Below are positions 9,394 to 18,295 of a stretch of 64,000 nucleotides of DNA, piece after piece. Under the pieces are notes generated by a model. The model was not told the DNA's origin. It made no database searches and saw nothing but the letters and a program-made list of their open reading frames with translations. The translations under genes were made by a program, and so were the position numbers. The stretch is taken from assembly GCF_933208505.1 (NCBI RefSeq), contig NZ_CAKOEU010000007.1; one strand, written 5' to 3'. Origin of the DNA: Convivina praedatoris (lineage in GTDB: Bacteria; Bacillota; Bacilli; Lactobacillales; Lactobacillaceae). How positions within the stretch are numbered: position 1 is the stretch's first letter; every line of letters begins with the position of its first letter.

Positions 9394-9483
9394 ATGTTAA
9401 TATCTCCATCTTCGACACCTGTTTATTCACAGAAATTAATTTTGGTCTATCTTGTTTTTTATTCATTTTTTGATAAACTAGTG

Positions 9484-9655
9484 ATAACCAGAGCGAGATG
9501 GCAAAATGGTTAACATGTGTGAGTTTCCGGAACAAGAGCAAAACGATAGTTGTCACTACCTTGGGTAGTTTCAGCATTGGATTTTATCCCATCTAGAGAG
9601 CGTCGACATACTTCTGAGTATGAGTCGCTCTTTTCTATACACTCAAAAAGGAGCG
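9484..9655 (+). promoter_or_regulatory. Structured leader with competing hairpins, candidate riboswitch
   Basis: The 5' region of the carbonic anhydrase gene folds richly. AGATGG (9496-9501) can pair with CCATCT (9589-9594), closing a domain that holds TAACCA/TGGTTA and the perfect ACTACC-ttg-GGTAGT hairpin (555-569 of this kilobase). Next, AGAGCG (9597-9602) pairs with CGCTCT (9626-9631) around an inner CATACT-tctg-AGTATG stem, followed by TTTTCT. The same CGCTCTTTT can instead pair with AAAAAGGAGCG (9645-9655), which is the ribosome binding site. The two states exclude each other, as in a translational riboswitch. It matches no riboswitch consensus I know. The ligand is unknown. Confidence 0.55.
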
Positions 9656-9659
9656 TCAA

Positions 9660-10304
9660 ATGGCACGTATTAATTACCGTGAACAAGACCAATGGTCCCA
9701 AACCACCCGCAGTTTCAACCAGTCTCCGATTAATATTCAAACCAGCCAAGTCCAATCAGGACCACTTAGCCAAATTCAAATTATCCTAAATAACCTGCGA
9801 GGGATAACTGCTAAAGAAATCCCCAGTGGTCAGCAGTTTTTTTGTGAAGGTCAAGTGATTATTAATGGTCAAGACTGGCAAATGGAACGTTTTCACTTTC
9901 ACGATGGGGCCGAACACCTCCTTGATGGTCAACGGTACGATGGTGAATTACATCTAGTACTCAAAAATGCCCAGCAAACGGCAGTCCTCGGTGCTTGGCT
10001 GGTGGCTGATTCAAATAAAACCAGTTTAGCCTTAAAACAGTTATTTCATGCCAACCAACTTGCCTTTTCGCTACGCTCGCTACTACCCCAATCACAGGGT
10101 TACTATCATTATCAGGGAACGCTAACCACACCACCTTTATTAGAAAATATTGAGTGGTTTATTTTAGACCAACCTTTAGCCTTAAATCCCAATGATTTAG
10201 CCGCTATTCGGGCCAATTTCCCTGATAATCATCGTCAGGTGCAGGCTGATAATAGTCTATTAGTAGAATATCGACCCGCTACCTTCAATATTGGGGATAA
10301 GTAA
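9660..10304 (+). CDS. Alpha-class carbonic anhydrase
   Basis: 214 residues; catalyses reversible CO2 hydration to bicarbonate, which lactic acid bacteria need for carbamoyl phosphate and fatty acid synthesis. Alpha-class hallmarks: QSPINI near residue 21, the three zinc ligands His79 and His81 (FHFHDGAEH) and His98 (DGELHLVL), and YYHYQGTLTTPP near the active-site cleft. There is no signal peptide, so it is predicted cytoplasmic, unlike many secreted bacterial alpha enzymes. The stop codon abuts the ATG of the next gene, implying a coupled two-gene operon behind the structured leader. Confidence 0.93.
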   Translation: MARINYREQDQWSQTTRSFNQSPINIQTSQVQSGPLSQIQIILNNLRGITAKEIPSGQQFFCEGQVIINGQDWQMERFHFHDGAEHLLDGQRYDGELHLVLKNAQQTAVLGAWLVADSNKTSLALKQLFHANQLAFSLRSLLPQSQGYYHYQGTLTTPPLLENIEWFILDQPLALNPNDLAAIRANFPDNHRQVQADNSLLVEYRPATFNIGDK

Positions 10305-11702
10305 ATGGATAATCAAGAAATGACCATAGCTCAATTAAAGCAGGCTACTTTAGTGGTAGCGGCTGCTTTTTTTATGCAAATGTTAGACAGCACAATTGTC
10401 ACAACCGCTTTGCCACGGATTGCTAATGATTTATCGGTATCACAAAGTAGTGCTAGTTTAGTAATTTCGTCTTATTTACTAGCTTCAGCCGTCTTTATAC
10501 CTTTATCCGGCTGGTTAGCACGAATATTTCAGCGCCGCACTTTATTTTTAGGTGCAGTAACACTCTTTACGATTAGTTCCGGCTTGGGTGGTTTAGCTAC
10601 TACATTACCAATGCTACTGTGTATGCGTATTATTCAAGGTATGGCTGGCTCTTTGATGATTCCGGTTGGTCGACTAATGATTTTAGCCCACACACCAGCG
10701 CCCAAACTACTCCAAATTCTTTCCTATTTAATTTGGCCGGCTCTGATTGCCCCAGCCATTGCTCCTTTATTAGGGGGCTATATTATTACTTATTTGGATT
10801 GGCATTGGATTTTTTACATTAATATCCCAATTGGATTACTAATTCTCTTAACCGGCCACTGGGCGATTCGTGACCATAATAAACCTGAACAAAATCCTTT
10901 TGATCTACTAGGTTTTCTCCTAGTCTCCATTACAGGGGTAAGTTTGTTAATATCTTCTGAAATTTTAAGCCATGGTATGCAATCACTTCTTTTGGGTCTA
11001 TTACTACTAATTGGCGGTATCGTCGCTGGATTAGGCGCTTTTTATCATCTCAAACATGCTAAACATCCTCTTTTTAGTCTAGATGCACTAAAAATTCCTT
11101 CCTTTCGGGTCTATCAATCTGGTGGCACAATTTTTTGGATGACCATTGGTGCGTTACCTTACTTATTGACACTCTTCTTACAAATTGCTTTTGGTTGGAA
11201 TGCCGTCCAAGCTGGTAGCTACGTCTTATTTATTTTCCTGGGAAATCTAATCATAAAGCCGTTTACTACACCCATCATTCAACGCTTAGGTTATCGTCGG
11301 ACCATTGCCACTAGTCTAATAGTTGCTACACTTAGTACCTTTGGTTTTGCCTTTCTTACCAGACAAACTAATCCGATTTTGATTGTCAGTCTCGCTTTTA
11401 TTTCAGGAATTGGTCGTTCTTTGGCCTTAACAGGTTATAATGGCCTTAGTTTTTCTGAACTCCAATCGCAACAAAAAAATTCCGCTAATACCCTGCAAGC
11501 AGTTGTTCAAATGCTATCGCAAGGCTTAGGAATTGGCTTTTCAGCTACTTTAGTAGCTATTTTTGAACAATTTAGTTCAGTTAGAACTTCTTACAGCATG
11601 ACTTTCATTTGTATCGGCATCATTTCCATTTATGCAATAGTAGAAATTTTACATTTACAAAAAGATGTTGGTGCACAAACACTCAATCAATCAGAAACAT
11701 GA
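10305..11702 (+). CDS. MFS multidrug exporter, DHA2 (EmrB/QacA) family
   Basis: 465 residues, very hydrophobic, about 13-14 membrane helices. DHA2 markers: MLDSTIVTTALPRIANDLSVS in helix 1 region, SYLLASAVFIPLSGWLARIFQRR (motif A area), and the helix 5 stretch LIWPALIAPAIAPLLGGYI. Proton-driven export of drugs or organic anions is the family role; the substrate is unknown. Its ATG follows the carbonic anhydrase stop without a gap, so translation is coupled and both should answer to the same leader. Confidence 0.88.
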   Translation: MDNQEMTIAQLKQATLVVAAAFFMQMLDSTIVTTALPRIANDLSVSQSSASLVISSYLLASAVFIPLSGWLARIFQRRTLFLGAVTLFTISSGLGGLATTLPMLLCMRIIQGMAGSLMIPVGRLMILAHTPAPKLLQILSYLIWPALIAPAIAPLLGGYIITYLDWHWIFYINIPIGLLILLTGHWAIRDHNKPEQNPFDLLGFLLVSITGVSLLISSEILSHGMQSLLLGLLLLIGGIVAGLGAFYHLKHAKHPLFSLDALKIPSFRVYQSGGTIFWMTIGALPYLLTLFLQIAFGWNAVQAGSYVLFIFLGNLIIKPFTTPIIQRLGYRRTIATSLIVATLSTFGFAFLTRQTNPILIVSLAFISGIGRSLALTGYNGLSFSELQSQQKNSANTLQAVVQMLSQGLGIGFSATLVAIFEQFSSVRTSYSMTFICIGIISIYAIVEILHLQKDVGAQTLNQSET

Positions 11703-11723
11703 TAAATCCTGGAGGTTTTCTCA

Positions 11724-13610
11724 ATGGTTAGATTACAAAACGATTTTTACGAAGCAATCAACGGTGATTGGATTGATCAGGCCACCATTCCAGCCGATAA
11801 ACCAGCTACCGGTGGTTTTTACGACTTGATTGAAGATATTGAACAGCTAGAGCGACAAGAACTAGCTGATTTTGAAAGTGGGAAAAAGCCCATTCCCGCT
11901 ACCTTAAAAAACTTTGTCGCCTTTCACAAATTAACCAGCAACTGGAATCAGCGCCAGCAGGGCATCCAACAGATTGTGACGCAATACTTGGCGCCTTTAC
12001 AAGAGATTACCAATTGGTCAGCATGGCAAACAAATGCCGGTCAACTTATTAAAGACGCTTATACCACAGAACTAGCCTTTGGGATTAGTCCTGATTCTAA
12101 AAATACGGCCATTAACGAACTATGGTTAACAGCACCCGACATTATCTTGCCTGATACAACTAGTTATGACGACCCTGAAAGCAGTCAACAATTACTAGCC
12201 GTTTGGTCCAAAATGGTCAAGGAAATTTTAGTTAAAGTCGGTTTTGACCAAGCAACAGCTGATCAAATGGTCGATCAAGCTTTGGCCTTTGACCATTTGA
12301 TTGCCAATCGTAGTAGTAGCAACGAAGAAATGTCCGATTATTGGAAGAATTACCATCCAACCGACTTGGTTGATTTGCAAAAACAGCTTCCTGAGTATGA
12401 CTTATCCGCAACTTTAACCGAAATTTTGGATAGCTCCGTTGAGAAGGTCATTATTAGTGATGCTAAGTTTTGGGATAAGGCAGCGGAAATTTATCAGGCC
12501 AAAAACTTCGAGGCCATCAAGGCTTGGACCATGATTCAAGCCGTCTTGGAAATTGCACCGTTCCTTAGTAACGATTTGCGCGTTCTAGCCGGTCAATATC
12601 AACGAACATTATCAGGAACTGCCGAAGCTAGCGAACCTCAAAAATCAGCCTTTCGCCAAGCTCACGCCTTTTTCGCTAGTGTGGTTGGCCTGTGGTACGG
12701 TGAAAACTTCTTTGGGCCTCAGGCTAAAGCTGACGTCACTAAAATGGTTAAAAGTATCATTAAGGTTTACGAACAACGTTTTGAACACAATGATTGGTTG
12801 ACCCCAGCCACTTTAGAAAAAGCCAAGGTCAAGCTTAATGCCTTGACCATCAAAGTTGGTTATCCAGACTTTATTCCCGACTATTTGGTCAATCGGACGG
12901 TGGATCCGGAACAATCGTTGGTGGATAACATTATTCGCTTCAGTAAGGAAGCCGTTACTTACCATTTGAGCAAATGGCATCAAAAACCTAATGCCGAGGT
13001 TTGGGGAATGTCAGCTGACACCGTTAATGCTTATTATTCACCGGACTTCAACCAGATTGTCTTCCCAGCGGCGATTTTGCAGGCACCATTCTACCAGTTA
13101 AATCAAAGTGCTTCGGCTAATTTCGGTGGTATTGGAACCGTGATTGCCCACGAAATTACGCACGCTTTTGATACCAACGGGGCTCGTTTTGATGAGCACG
13201 GTAATTTGCATGAATGGTGGCAACCAAGCGACTTTAAAAACTTTGAAGCCCGTACCAAGTTAATCGAAGAACAATTCGACGGTTTGGAAAGTGCTGGGGC
13301 AGAGATCAACGGTCACCTGACGGTATCGGAAAACGTCGCTGACTTGGGTGGTATTTCGGCCGCCCTCACAGCTGCCCAGGCTGATCCAGAATTTAATGTG
13401 CACGACTTTTTTGAAAATCAGGCTCAGATTTGGCGTCAAAAGGCAAGCGATGACTACTTGAAATTACTAGCCAGTATTGATGTCCATGCGCCTGCAAAAT
13501 TACGAGTTAACGTACCAGTTACTAACTTTGATCTCTTCTTTGACACTTATCAGGTCCAAAAAAGGGACGGCATGTGGCGTGAGCCGGCCGATCGAGTACA
13601 AATCTGGTAA
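11724..13610 (+). CDS. pepO: Endopeptidase O, M13 family metallopeptidase
   Basis: 628 residues, matching lactococcal PepO/neprilysin-type length. It is a cytoplasmic zinc endopeptidase that cuts oligopeptides after uptake. The zinc site is HEITH (His476, Glu477, His480), with the third ligand Glu536 in ENVADLGG. The NAYYSP substrate-binding motif and the C-terminal PVTNFDLFFDTYQVQKRDGMW are also present. The ATG lies after TGGAGG. It is 21 bases past the MFS stop, so it may be the third gene of that transcript. No signal or membrane anchor. Confidence 0.95.
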   Translation: MVRLQNDFYEAINGDWIDQATIPADKPATGGFYDLIEDIEQLERQELADFESGKKPIPATLKNFVAFHKLTSNWNQRQQGIQQIVTQYLAPLQEITNWSAWQTNAGQLIKDAYTTELAFGISPDSKNTAINELWLTAPDIILPDTTSYDDPESSQQLLAVWSKMVKEILVKVGFDQATADQMVDQALAFDHLIANRSSSNEEMSDYWKNYHPTDLVDLQKQLPEYDLSATLTEILDSSVEKVIISDAKFWDKAAEIYQAKNFEAIKAWTMIQAVLEIAPFLSNDLRVLAGQYQRTLSGTAEASEPQKSAFRQAHAFFASVVGLWYGENFFGPQAKADVTKMVKSIIKVYEQRFEHNDWLTPATLEKAKVKLNALTIKVGYPDFIPDYLVNRTVDPEQSLVDNIIRFSKEAVTYHLSKWHQKPNAEVWGMSADTVNAYYSPDFNQIVFPAAILQAPFYQLNQSASANFGGIGTVIAHEITHAFDTNGARFDEHGNLHEWWQPSDFKNFEARTKLIEEQFDGLESAGAEINGHLTVSENVADLGGISAALTAAQADPEFNVHDFFENQAQIWRQKASDDYLKLLASIDVHAPAKLRVNVPVTNFDLFFDTYQVQKRDGMWREPADRVQIW

Positions 13611-13717
13611 TTTTCGTTAAATATTTGTCGGTTTTAATCTTAATTTAAATAAATACGAGATAAACCCTTGTCAAGCAACCAAAAGATTGTTATTATAATA
13701 TAGTTGTTTGAGACAAC

Positions 13718-13800
13718 GGGAGTGTAGCGAAGTCTGGCTAAACGCGACGGACTGTAACTCCGTTCCTTCGGGTTCGTAGGTTCGAATCCTACCGCTCCCA
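13718..13800 (+). tRNA. tRNA-Tyr (GTA)
   Basis: Seven-base-pair acceptor stem GGGAGTG/CGCTCCC, anticodon GTA, long variable arm typical of type II tRNA-Tyr, and GGTTCGAATCC T-arm. Discriminator A; no encoded CCA. Confidence 0.97.
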
Positions 13801-13838
13801 TACCGTATCATAGCTAACGGTTATAAATAAATAGCTAT

Positions 13839-13910
13839 TGCCCCTTGGCCAAGTGGTAAGGCAGAGGTTTTTGGTACCTCCATGCGCTGGTTCGATCCCA
13901 GCAGGGGCAA
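13839..13910 (+). tRNA. tRNA-Gln (TTG)
   Basis: Acceptor TGCCCCT/AGGGGCA, D-arm GCCAAGTGGTAAGGC, anticodon loop TTTTGGT with anticodon TTG, T-loop GGTTCGATCCC. It follows tRNA-Tyr by 38 bases and probably shares its transcript; a weak CAG...CTGTTTTTTT terminator follows. Confidence 0.97.
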
Positions 13911-13960
13911 TTAGATTAAACAGTCAGAGATGGCTGTTTTTTTGATTACCATATTACTAA

Positions 13961-13997
13961 AAAGACCTTGGCGGTTTCTTCCGTCAAGGCCTTTTTG
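13961..13997. terminator. Intrinsic terminator
   Basis: AAAGaCCTTGgCGG...CCGtCAAGGcCTTT, between the tRNAs and the converging DUF308 gene; usable by both strands. Confidence 0.75.
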
Positions 13998-14002
13998 CTG
14001 TC

Positions 14003-14527
14003 TTAGAAAGCATCCACAATGGCAGAAACACCAAAGAAGAATAAGTAAAAGACAACCATATAAACCAACACTGTTGCTGCCATAACTGGACTAAACAAGA
14101 GGATAATGCCTAATGCCAAGCTAATTGCCGCAATAATCATTGAGAAGGTACCCATGATAGCGCTGATATGCAAGCCAATCCGGCTCATATACAATTGCGC
14201 AATTGAATCAACGATAAACCAAATGGCAAACAAAATTCCAATTGTACTAACGCCGACACCAACGTGAAAGATAAAGATGAAACCAATTAACACATCTACT
14301 AATACTTTAAATAGCCAATAATTATTATTAACTAAACCATCTTTTTTAAATTGACGTGCTTGAATTGTTGTATGTACCGCACCAACCCAAGCCATAATCC
14401 CAAATAGAAAAGAAAATGAAACCAAAAAACTAATTGGATGATTAAAAATAGAAGTCGCCAAAATAATGAACAAAATGCCCATTAACATTTCCAACCAATT
14501 AATTTTATTCTTTGTATTATTACCCAT
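14003..14527 (-). CDS. DUF308 (HdeD-like) membrane protein
   Basis: 174 residues from the ATG behind GGAAGGAA; a longer frame upstream lacks a site. There are six hydrophobic segments arranged as a repeated three-helix unit, as in the HdeD/DUF308 family (HdeD in E. coli is an acid-resistance membrane protein). It is a paralog of the protein at 55101-55616: both share GFIFIFH/GFVFIFH, GILFAIWFI/GFLFAIWFI and LGIILLFSP.MAATVLVYM. Both paralogs converge on a tRNA gene. Function unknown. Confidence 0.82.
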   Translation of the reverse strand: MGNNTKNKINWLEMLMGILFIILATSIFNHPISFLVSFSFLFGIMAWVGAVHTTIQARQFKKDGLVNNNYWLFKVLVDVLIGFIFIFHVGVGVSTIGILFAIWFIVDSIAQLYMSRIGLHISAIMGTFSMIIAAISLALGIILLFSPVMAATVLVYMVVFYLFFFGVSAIVDAF

Positions 14528-14655
14528 ATTACTGTTCCTTCCCACATGTATAAACTGTCCAATGAAGTAAATTATAATATTTTCTCTTTGAACATTCAAA
14601 TAAACCCCCTATAAAACCTAGTTACAAAACACTTTAAAAACTACATGATTCTTTA

Positions 14656-14669
14656 TGAAAGCACTTTCA
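14656..14669. promoter_or_regulatory. cre-like CcpA site
   Basis: TGAAAGCACTTTCA is a near-palindrome that fits the CcpA cre consensus TGWAANCGNTNWCA except for A at one central position. It lies about 115 bases before the alanine-rich surface protein gene. Confidence 0.45.
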
Positions 14670-14784
14670 TGTTCCCAACAAGGAATATCGTGGTATACTC
14701 AATTTGTGGTTATGTTCCTTTATGGGAATTATAATCTACATCTGCTTTTAGTGTTTGTCTGTGGATTGAAAGAGAGGAATTGTT

Positions 14785-15961
14785 ATGGACACGTCAACTG
14801 AAAATTATAAGATGTACAAGGATGGTAAGCATTGGGTTTACTCCATGATGATTGCTGCTGCCTTTTTGGGTACGACAGCTGTTACCACTAGCACCACTGC
14901 CAACGCTGATGAAGCTACAGCAAGTCAAACTGCACCCGTTGCAGTGACTACGCCAGCTGCTGTTGCCTCAACTAAGAACGTTGCTCAATCAACTACACCA
15001 ACTAATTTGGCCGATTTGCAAAGGAAGGCTACTGATACTCAAAACGCAGCTAATACTGTTGACAGCGAAGCTTCAGCTGCTAACCAAAAGGAGGCTACTT
15101 CAGAAAAGGCTAAGGCTGCTGATACCAACACTGACAACACCAATGCTGCTAATGACGTAACCAAGGTCGAAGCTAGTGTTAAGCAAGCTAAGAATGACGT
15201 TGATAACACCAAGGATGCAGTAGACAAGGCTCAAGATAAGGTTAACGATGCCAAGGCAACTTTGGACAAGGATGAAGCTAGTCGTAACGAAGCTACTAAG
15301 GTTTTGGAACAAGCTCAAAAAGGTTTTGGATGCTGCTAAGGCTGCTGTTGATGCCGCTTCAAAGAAGGCATCAGATGCCAACAACACTAACAACGAAGCA
15401 GTCGCTAAGGAGCAAGAATTTGTTAAGCAAAACGAAGCCATCGTTAAGACTGCACAAGATAATCTTGCTCAAGCCCAAACTGATGTAGGTACTGCTAAGA
15501 CAACTCTTGACACTGATGAAGCTGCTCGTAACGCTGCTACTAATGACTTGGACGCTGCTTTCAATACTTTGAAGGACGCTCAAGCTGATAAGTTGAAGGC
15601 CGCTCAAGAAGCCAAGTATGCTAGTAAGGATGCCCTTGACAAGGCTGAAAAGGAACGCGCTGAAGCTACTAAGGCCTTGGATGCTGCCTTTGCCGCTTTG
15701 GATAAGGCTAACGCTGACAACAAGGCTGCCGATGAAGTTGCTACTAAGACTGCTGGTAATCTAACACCAGTTGTGGCAGTCGCACCAACTAACGTTACCC
15801 CAGCTAACAATGGTGGTAAGAGTACTCCTGCCAAGATGGCTAAGTCATCCGACTTGCCACAAACTGCTGAGCGTAGTGCCAACAAGCAAGGTTCAATTCT
15901 TGCTCTTGGTCTTGCTGCTCTTGGTTTGACTAGCGTACTATTTTACCGTCGTAAGCACTAA
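14785..15961 (+). CDS. Alanine-rich LPxT surface protein, frameshifted
   Basis: One gene split by a single-base frameshift. The first frame (14785-15339) encodes a KxYKxGKxW signal (KMYKDGKHW) and an Ala/Lys/Asp-rich helical repeat. It breaks at the CAAAAAGG tract near 15316. The +1 frame resumes KVLDAAKAAVDAASK and runs to 15961, ending LPQTAERS, a hydrophobic span and YRRKH. The joined product would be about 391 residues, almost all heptad-like coiled coil, so a fibrous wall-anchored spacer or adhesin stalk. Codon choice is strongly biased (AAG, AAC, GCT, GGT), a mark of high expression, and does not differ across the break. The break is therefore recent, a sequencing error, or a slip site. 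Confidence 0.78.
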
Positions 15962-15973
15962 GATTTTTTGAAG

Positions 15974-15996
15974 AAATGCCTTCAGGCATTTTTTTA
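15974..15996 (+). terminator. Intrinsic terminator
   Basis: AAATGCCT-tc-AGGCATTTTTTT, 13 bases past the stop of the alanine-rich surface protein gene. Confidence 0.85.
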
Positions 15997-16078
15997 TTTA
16001 CACTGAGAAATTGAGAACAAGATTACATATAGTTATATAATTAGTTTAAAATTTCACCCTAGGATGTAGGTAAATATC

Positions 16079-16267
16079 ATGAAGAACATCAAGAATTCGC
16101 GCCATTTAATTATGCTAGCCCTAACTATTTTTATGCTCACTTATGTCATCCTAATTGTTTTAAATGATTTACATGTTATCCTTTTACCACATTGGTTAAG
16201 TGATAATTTCCTTTTCGGATTGATTTTTTACACACTGGCTATATCTAGCTTAGATAAGAAAAGATAA
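16079..16267 (+). CDS. Small membrane protein, 62 aa
   Basis: Two predicted membrane helices (about residues 10-30 and 41-57) with basic ends (MKNIKNSRH, LDKKR). I do not recognise a family. The ribosome binding site is only moderate (AGGATGTAGG). A perfect terminator follows at 16284, which supports a real transcription unit. Confidence 0.5.
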   Translation: MKNIKNSRHLIMLALTIFMLTYVILIVLNDLHVILLPHWLSDNFLFGLIFYTLAISSLDKKR

Positions 16268-16283
16268 CAATGGATTGTATTAG

Positions 16284-16313
16284 AAAAAACGTATGCTAAG
16301 GCATACGTTTTTT
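16284..16313. terminator. Bidirectional intrinsic terminator
   Basis: AAAAAACGTATGC-taa-GGCATACGTTTTTT between the small membrane protein gene and the converging pseudogene. Confidence 0.85.
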
Positions 16314-16746
16314 CTATTTATTTTCGATATTTTCCAATTTTTGTACCGTCACTGAAAGATGTTTTTTATCATGAAATGGCTTGGCTTCTTTTACATCTAC
16401 CTTATTTTACTTGTTAATAAACTATCTAGGGCTGATAAATCCCCCTTAACCAGGGTGTTGACCGTACTTTCTGGCACAATTCGCGCGATTTTAACGTAAT
16501 TATCTTTGTGATAAACCATGACATAAGGATTTTTGAGACCCTAATTGAAATCAATCGTCAGCGTTAACTTTGACCATTGACTCCCCATCTCATTGTCAGT
16601 AAACCAAACCATCCAATGGCCGTGTTTGGTATTATTGGGACTAATTACCTTTTCACTTGGCAACCTAGTGTAGGCCGTTGTATAGCTTAAAAACTGGTTA
16701 AACTCTGCTCAGTCTGTAATTGCTTGATATCTTCCTTAAAGTTCAT
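16314..16746 (-). pseudogene. Degenerate hypothetical gene with two frameshifts and a stop
   Basis: Reading the minus strand gives MNFKEDIKQLQTEQ, then after a frameshift FNQFLSYTTAYTRLPSEKV and a long stretch containing HGHWMVWFTDNEMGSQWSKL. An in-frame TAG follows LTIDFN, and the frame continues GLKNPYVMVYHKDNYVK. A second frameshift gives KVDVKEAKPFHDKKHLSVTV and a normal stop. With lesions repaired this is about 143 residues, cytoplasmic. The family is not recognised. The coherent translation through three lesions shows it was coding until recently. Confidence 0.65.
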
Positions 16747-16885
16747 ATCGTTTTCCTTCACTAAAACCGGACTCATCTCCTAATGGTAGCAAGAAAAATT
16801 AACATTTTAAAAGCAAGTATTAATAGCAAAGGGAAGGGCTTTTTACAATGAAAAAGCCCCGACCACAGCCGGAACTTCCTAGAAA

Positions 16886-17581
16886 TCAAATAAAGTTTAA
16901 CACGGTTGCCACCGTATTATTCAACATATGCAAAGCAATCGAGACTTCGATACGATCAGTTTTAACATAGGCGTAAGCAAAGGACATCCCCATCACCGCG
17001 TAGATGGCAAAGCTGATAACATTAGAACTTTGGTGCATGGCCGAAAAGACTAAACCGCTAATCACAATGGCATAGTTTGGATTCACATTCGGCAGCAGCC
17101 CTTTAATTAATAAACCACGAAACAATAATTCCTCACAGATTGGCGCAAAAATGATAACTGATATGACCATTAACACTAACGAAGCTGAATTGCTGTCCAT
17201 AATAGCTTGAATCGCTTGATCATTTTGGGTTTCAGTTTGGTGATAAAGCCACTGGTTAAGATATGATAAACCATGTTCCAATGCCATCGCCACCAGATAG
17301 CAGGTCACAATTAAGATATAATCATTTTTTGCTAAATTATGAAGGGGCTTTTTATATAATTTTTGATAATAGTAGTAACCCAATAAAATAACAATGGTCC
17401 AAGCTGCAATATAGGCAATTCCCAACAAGATTGTTTGGACTAAATTAACCTTGAACTCACTGAGTATTCCCAAGGGAATATCGGCAAACTCCATTGCTAC
17501 TAGTAATAAAAATAAAATACCCGCTCGCCCTAGATAGGTTTTGAAGCCGATTTTAACGGCATCTGGTTTAAAAAAGTTCAT
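16886..17581 (-). CDS. CPBP family intramembrane metalloprotease
   Basis: 231 residues; start at the ATG six bases after GGGGAG. A multi-helix membrane protein with the CPBP (CAAX protease/bacteriocin-processing, Abi) motifs: EELLFRG (Glu-Glu and Arg), FSAMHQSSN with a metal-ligand His, and HMLNNTVA near the end. Family members process prenylated proteins or give self-immunity to bacteriocins; the substrate here is unknown. It is a close paralog of the gene at 30738-31436, with the same length and the same EELLFRG...MGxxxAYxYxKTD layout. The region just downstream holds a GGGCTTTTT...AAAAAGCCC inverted repeat that may end its transcript. Confidence 0.87.
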   Translation of the reverse strand: MNFFKPDAVKIGFKTYLGRAGILFLLLVAMEFADIPLGILSEFKVNLVQTILLGIAYIAAWTIVILLGYYYYQKLYKKPLHNLAKNDYILIVTCYLVAMALEHGLSYLNQWLYHQTETQNDQAIQAIMDSNSASLVLMVISVIIFAPICEELLFRGLLIKGLLPNVNPNYAIVISGLVFSAMHQSSNVISFAIYAVMGMSFAYAYVKTDRIEVSIALHMLNNTVATVLNFI

Positions 17582-17761
17582 CAATTACTCCCCATTTGTT
17601 TAACTATATACTTTATAAACATCATCTTATATACAGCGCCACAATAGCAAATGAATCACGGTAAATTTAATTATTTTTAAACTCTTAGCAGGCTTTGCCA
17701 CCGGTTATTACGCCAATAATGGAGGGGATAAAAGGTAATATCAGTTGCACACCAAACTGAA

Positions 17762-18169
17762 TCAATCACTAGCTACAATCTTCTTCAAAATCCGAATCAA
17801 TTCTAGCTGATCGTGTTCATCTAAATGCTTCGTTAGAATGCCATCATAGGATTTAAATTTAGCCCGCATACTATGACACAAATCTGCACCCTTCGATGTC
17901 AAATAAATCTCTTTGGCCCGGACATTGTCCTCCGGAACTTTGCGTTCAATTAACTCCTGCTTTTCTAAATTAACTAAAATATTGGAAATTGTTGGATTTC
18001 GACGGTGCAAGAGTTTGGCCAAATCACTTTGAATAATACCCGGAGTTTGCTGCACAATCCGCAAAACATGACCCTGCTGAAGGGTGATTGGCATATCCTT
18101 GATAATCTGATGACGATGATAATGGCTAACTTGTAACATTAATTCTTGAATTTCTTGACTATGGGACAT
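17762..18169 (-). CDS. MarR family transcriptional regulator
   Basis: 135 residues with a winged helix-turn-helix: QGHVLRIVQQTPGIIQSDLAKLLHRRNPTISNILVNLEKQELIERK, then the wing with a charged EDNVRAKEIYLT strand, flanked by dimer helices. It is divergent from an ABC exporter gene with 126 bases between them, which contain two palindromic operators. Repression of the exporter and itself, relieved by a ligand, is inferred from this layout. Confidence 0.9.
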   Translation of the reverse strand: MSHSQEIQELMLQVSHYHRHQIIKDMPITLQQGHVLRIVQQTPGIIQSDLAKLLHRRNPTISNILVNLEKQELIERKVPEDNVRAKEIYLTSKGADLCHSMRAKFKSYDGILTKHLDEHDQLELIRILKKIVASD

Positions 18170-18187
18170 ACTTACCTCGGAAATTAG

Positions 18188-18238
18188 TTGACAGTTAGGT
18201 GTCTAACTATTATACTCATTTTACGTTTAGATATCTAA
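18188..18238 (+). promoter_or_regulatory. Exporter promoter with two MarR operators
   Basis: TTGACA (18188-18193), a 17-base spacer and TATACT (18211-18216) form a near-consensus promoter for the ABC exporter. The palindrome TTAGGTGTCTAA (18195-18206) sits inside the spacer. A second, TTAGATATCTAA (18227-18238), lies just past the expected start point. Their centres are 32 bases apart, about three helical turns, so two dimers would bind the same face. Confidence 0.75.
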
Positions 18239-18295
18239 CTATTAGTAGCGTAACTATCTGTACTTTTATTTTACTATAATTCGGGGTAAATTTTT

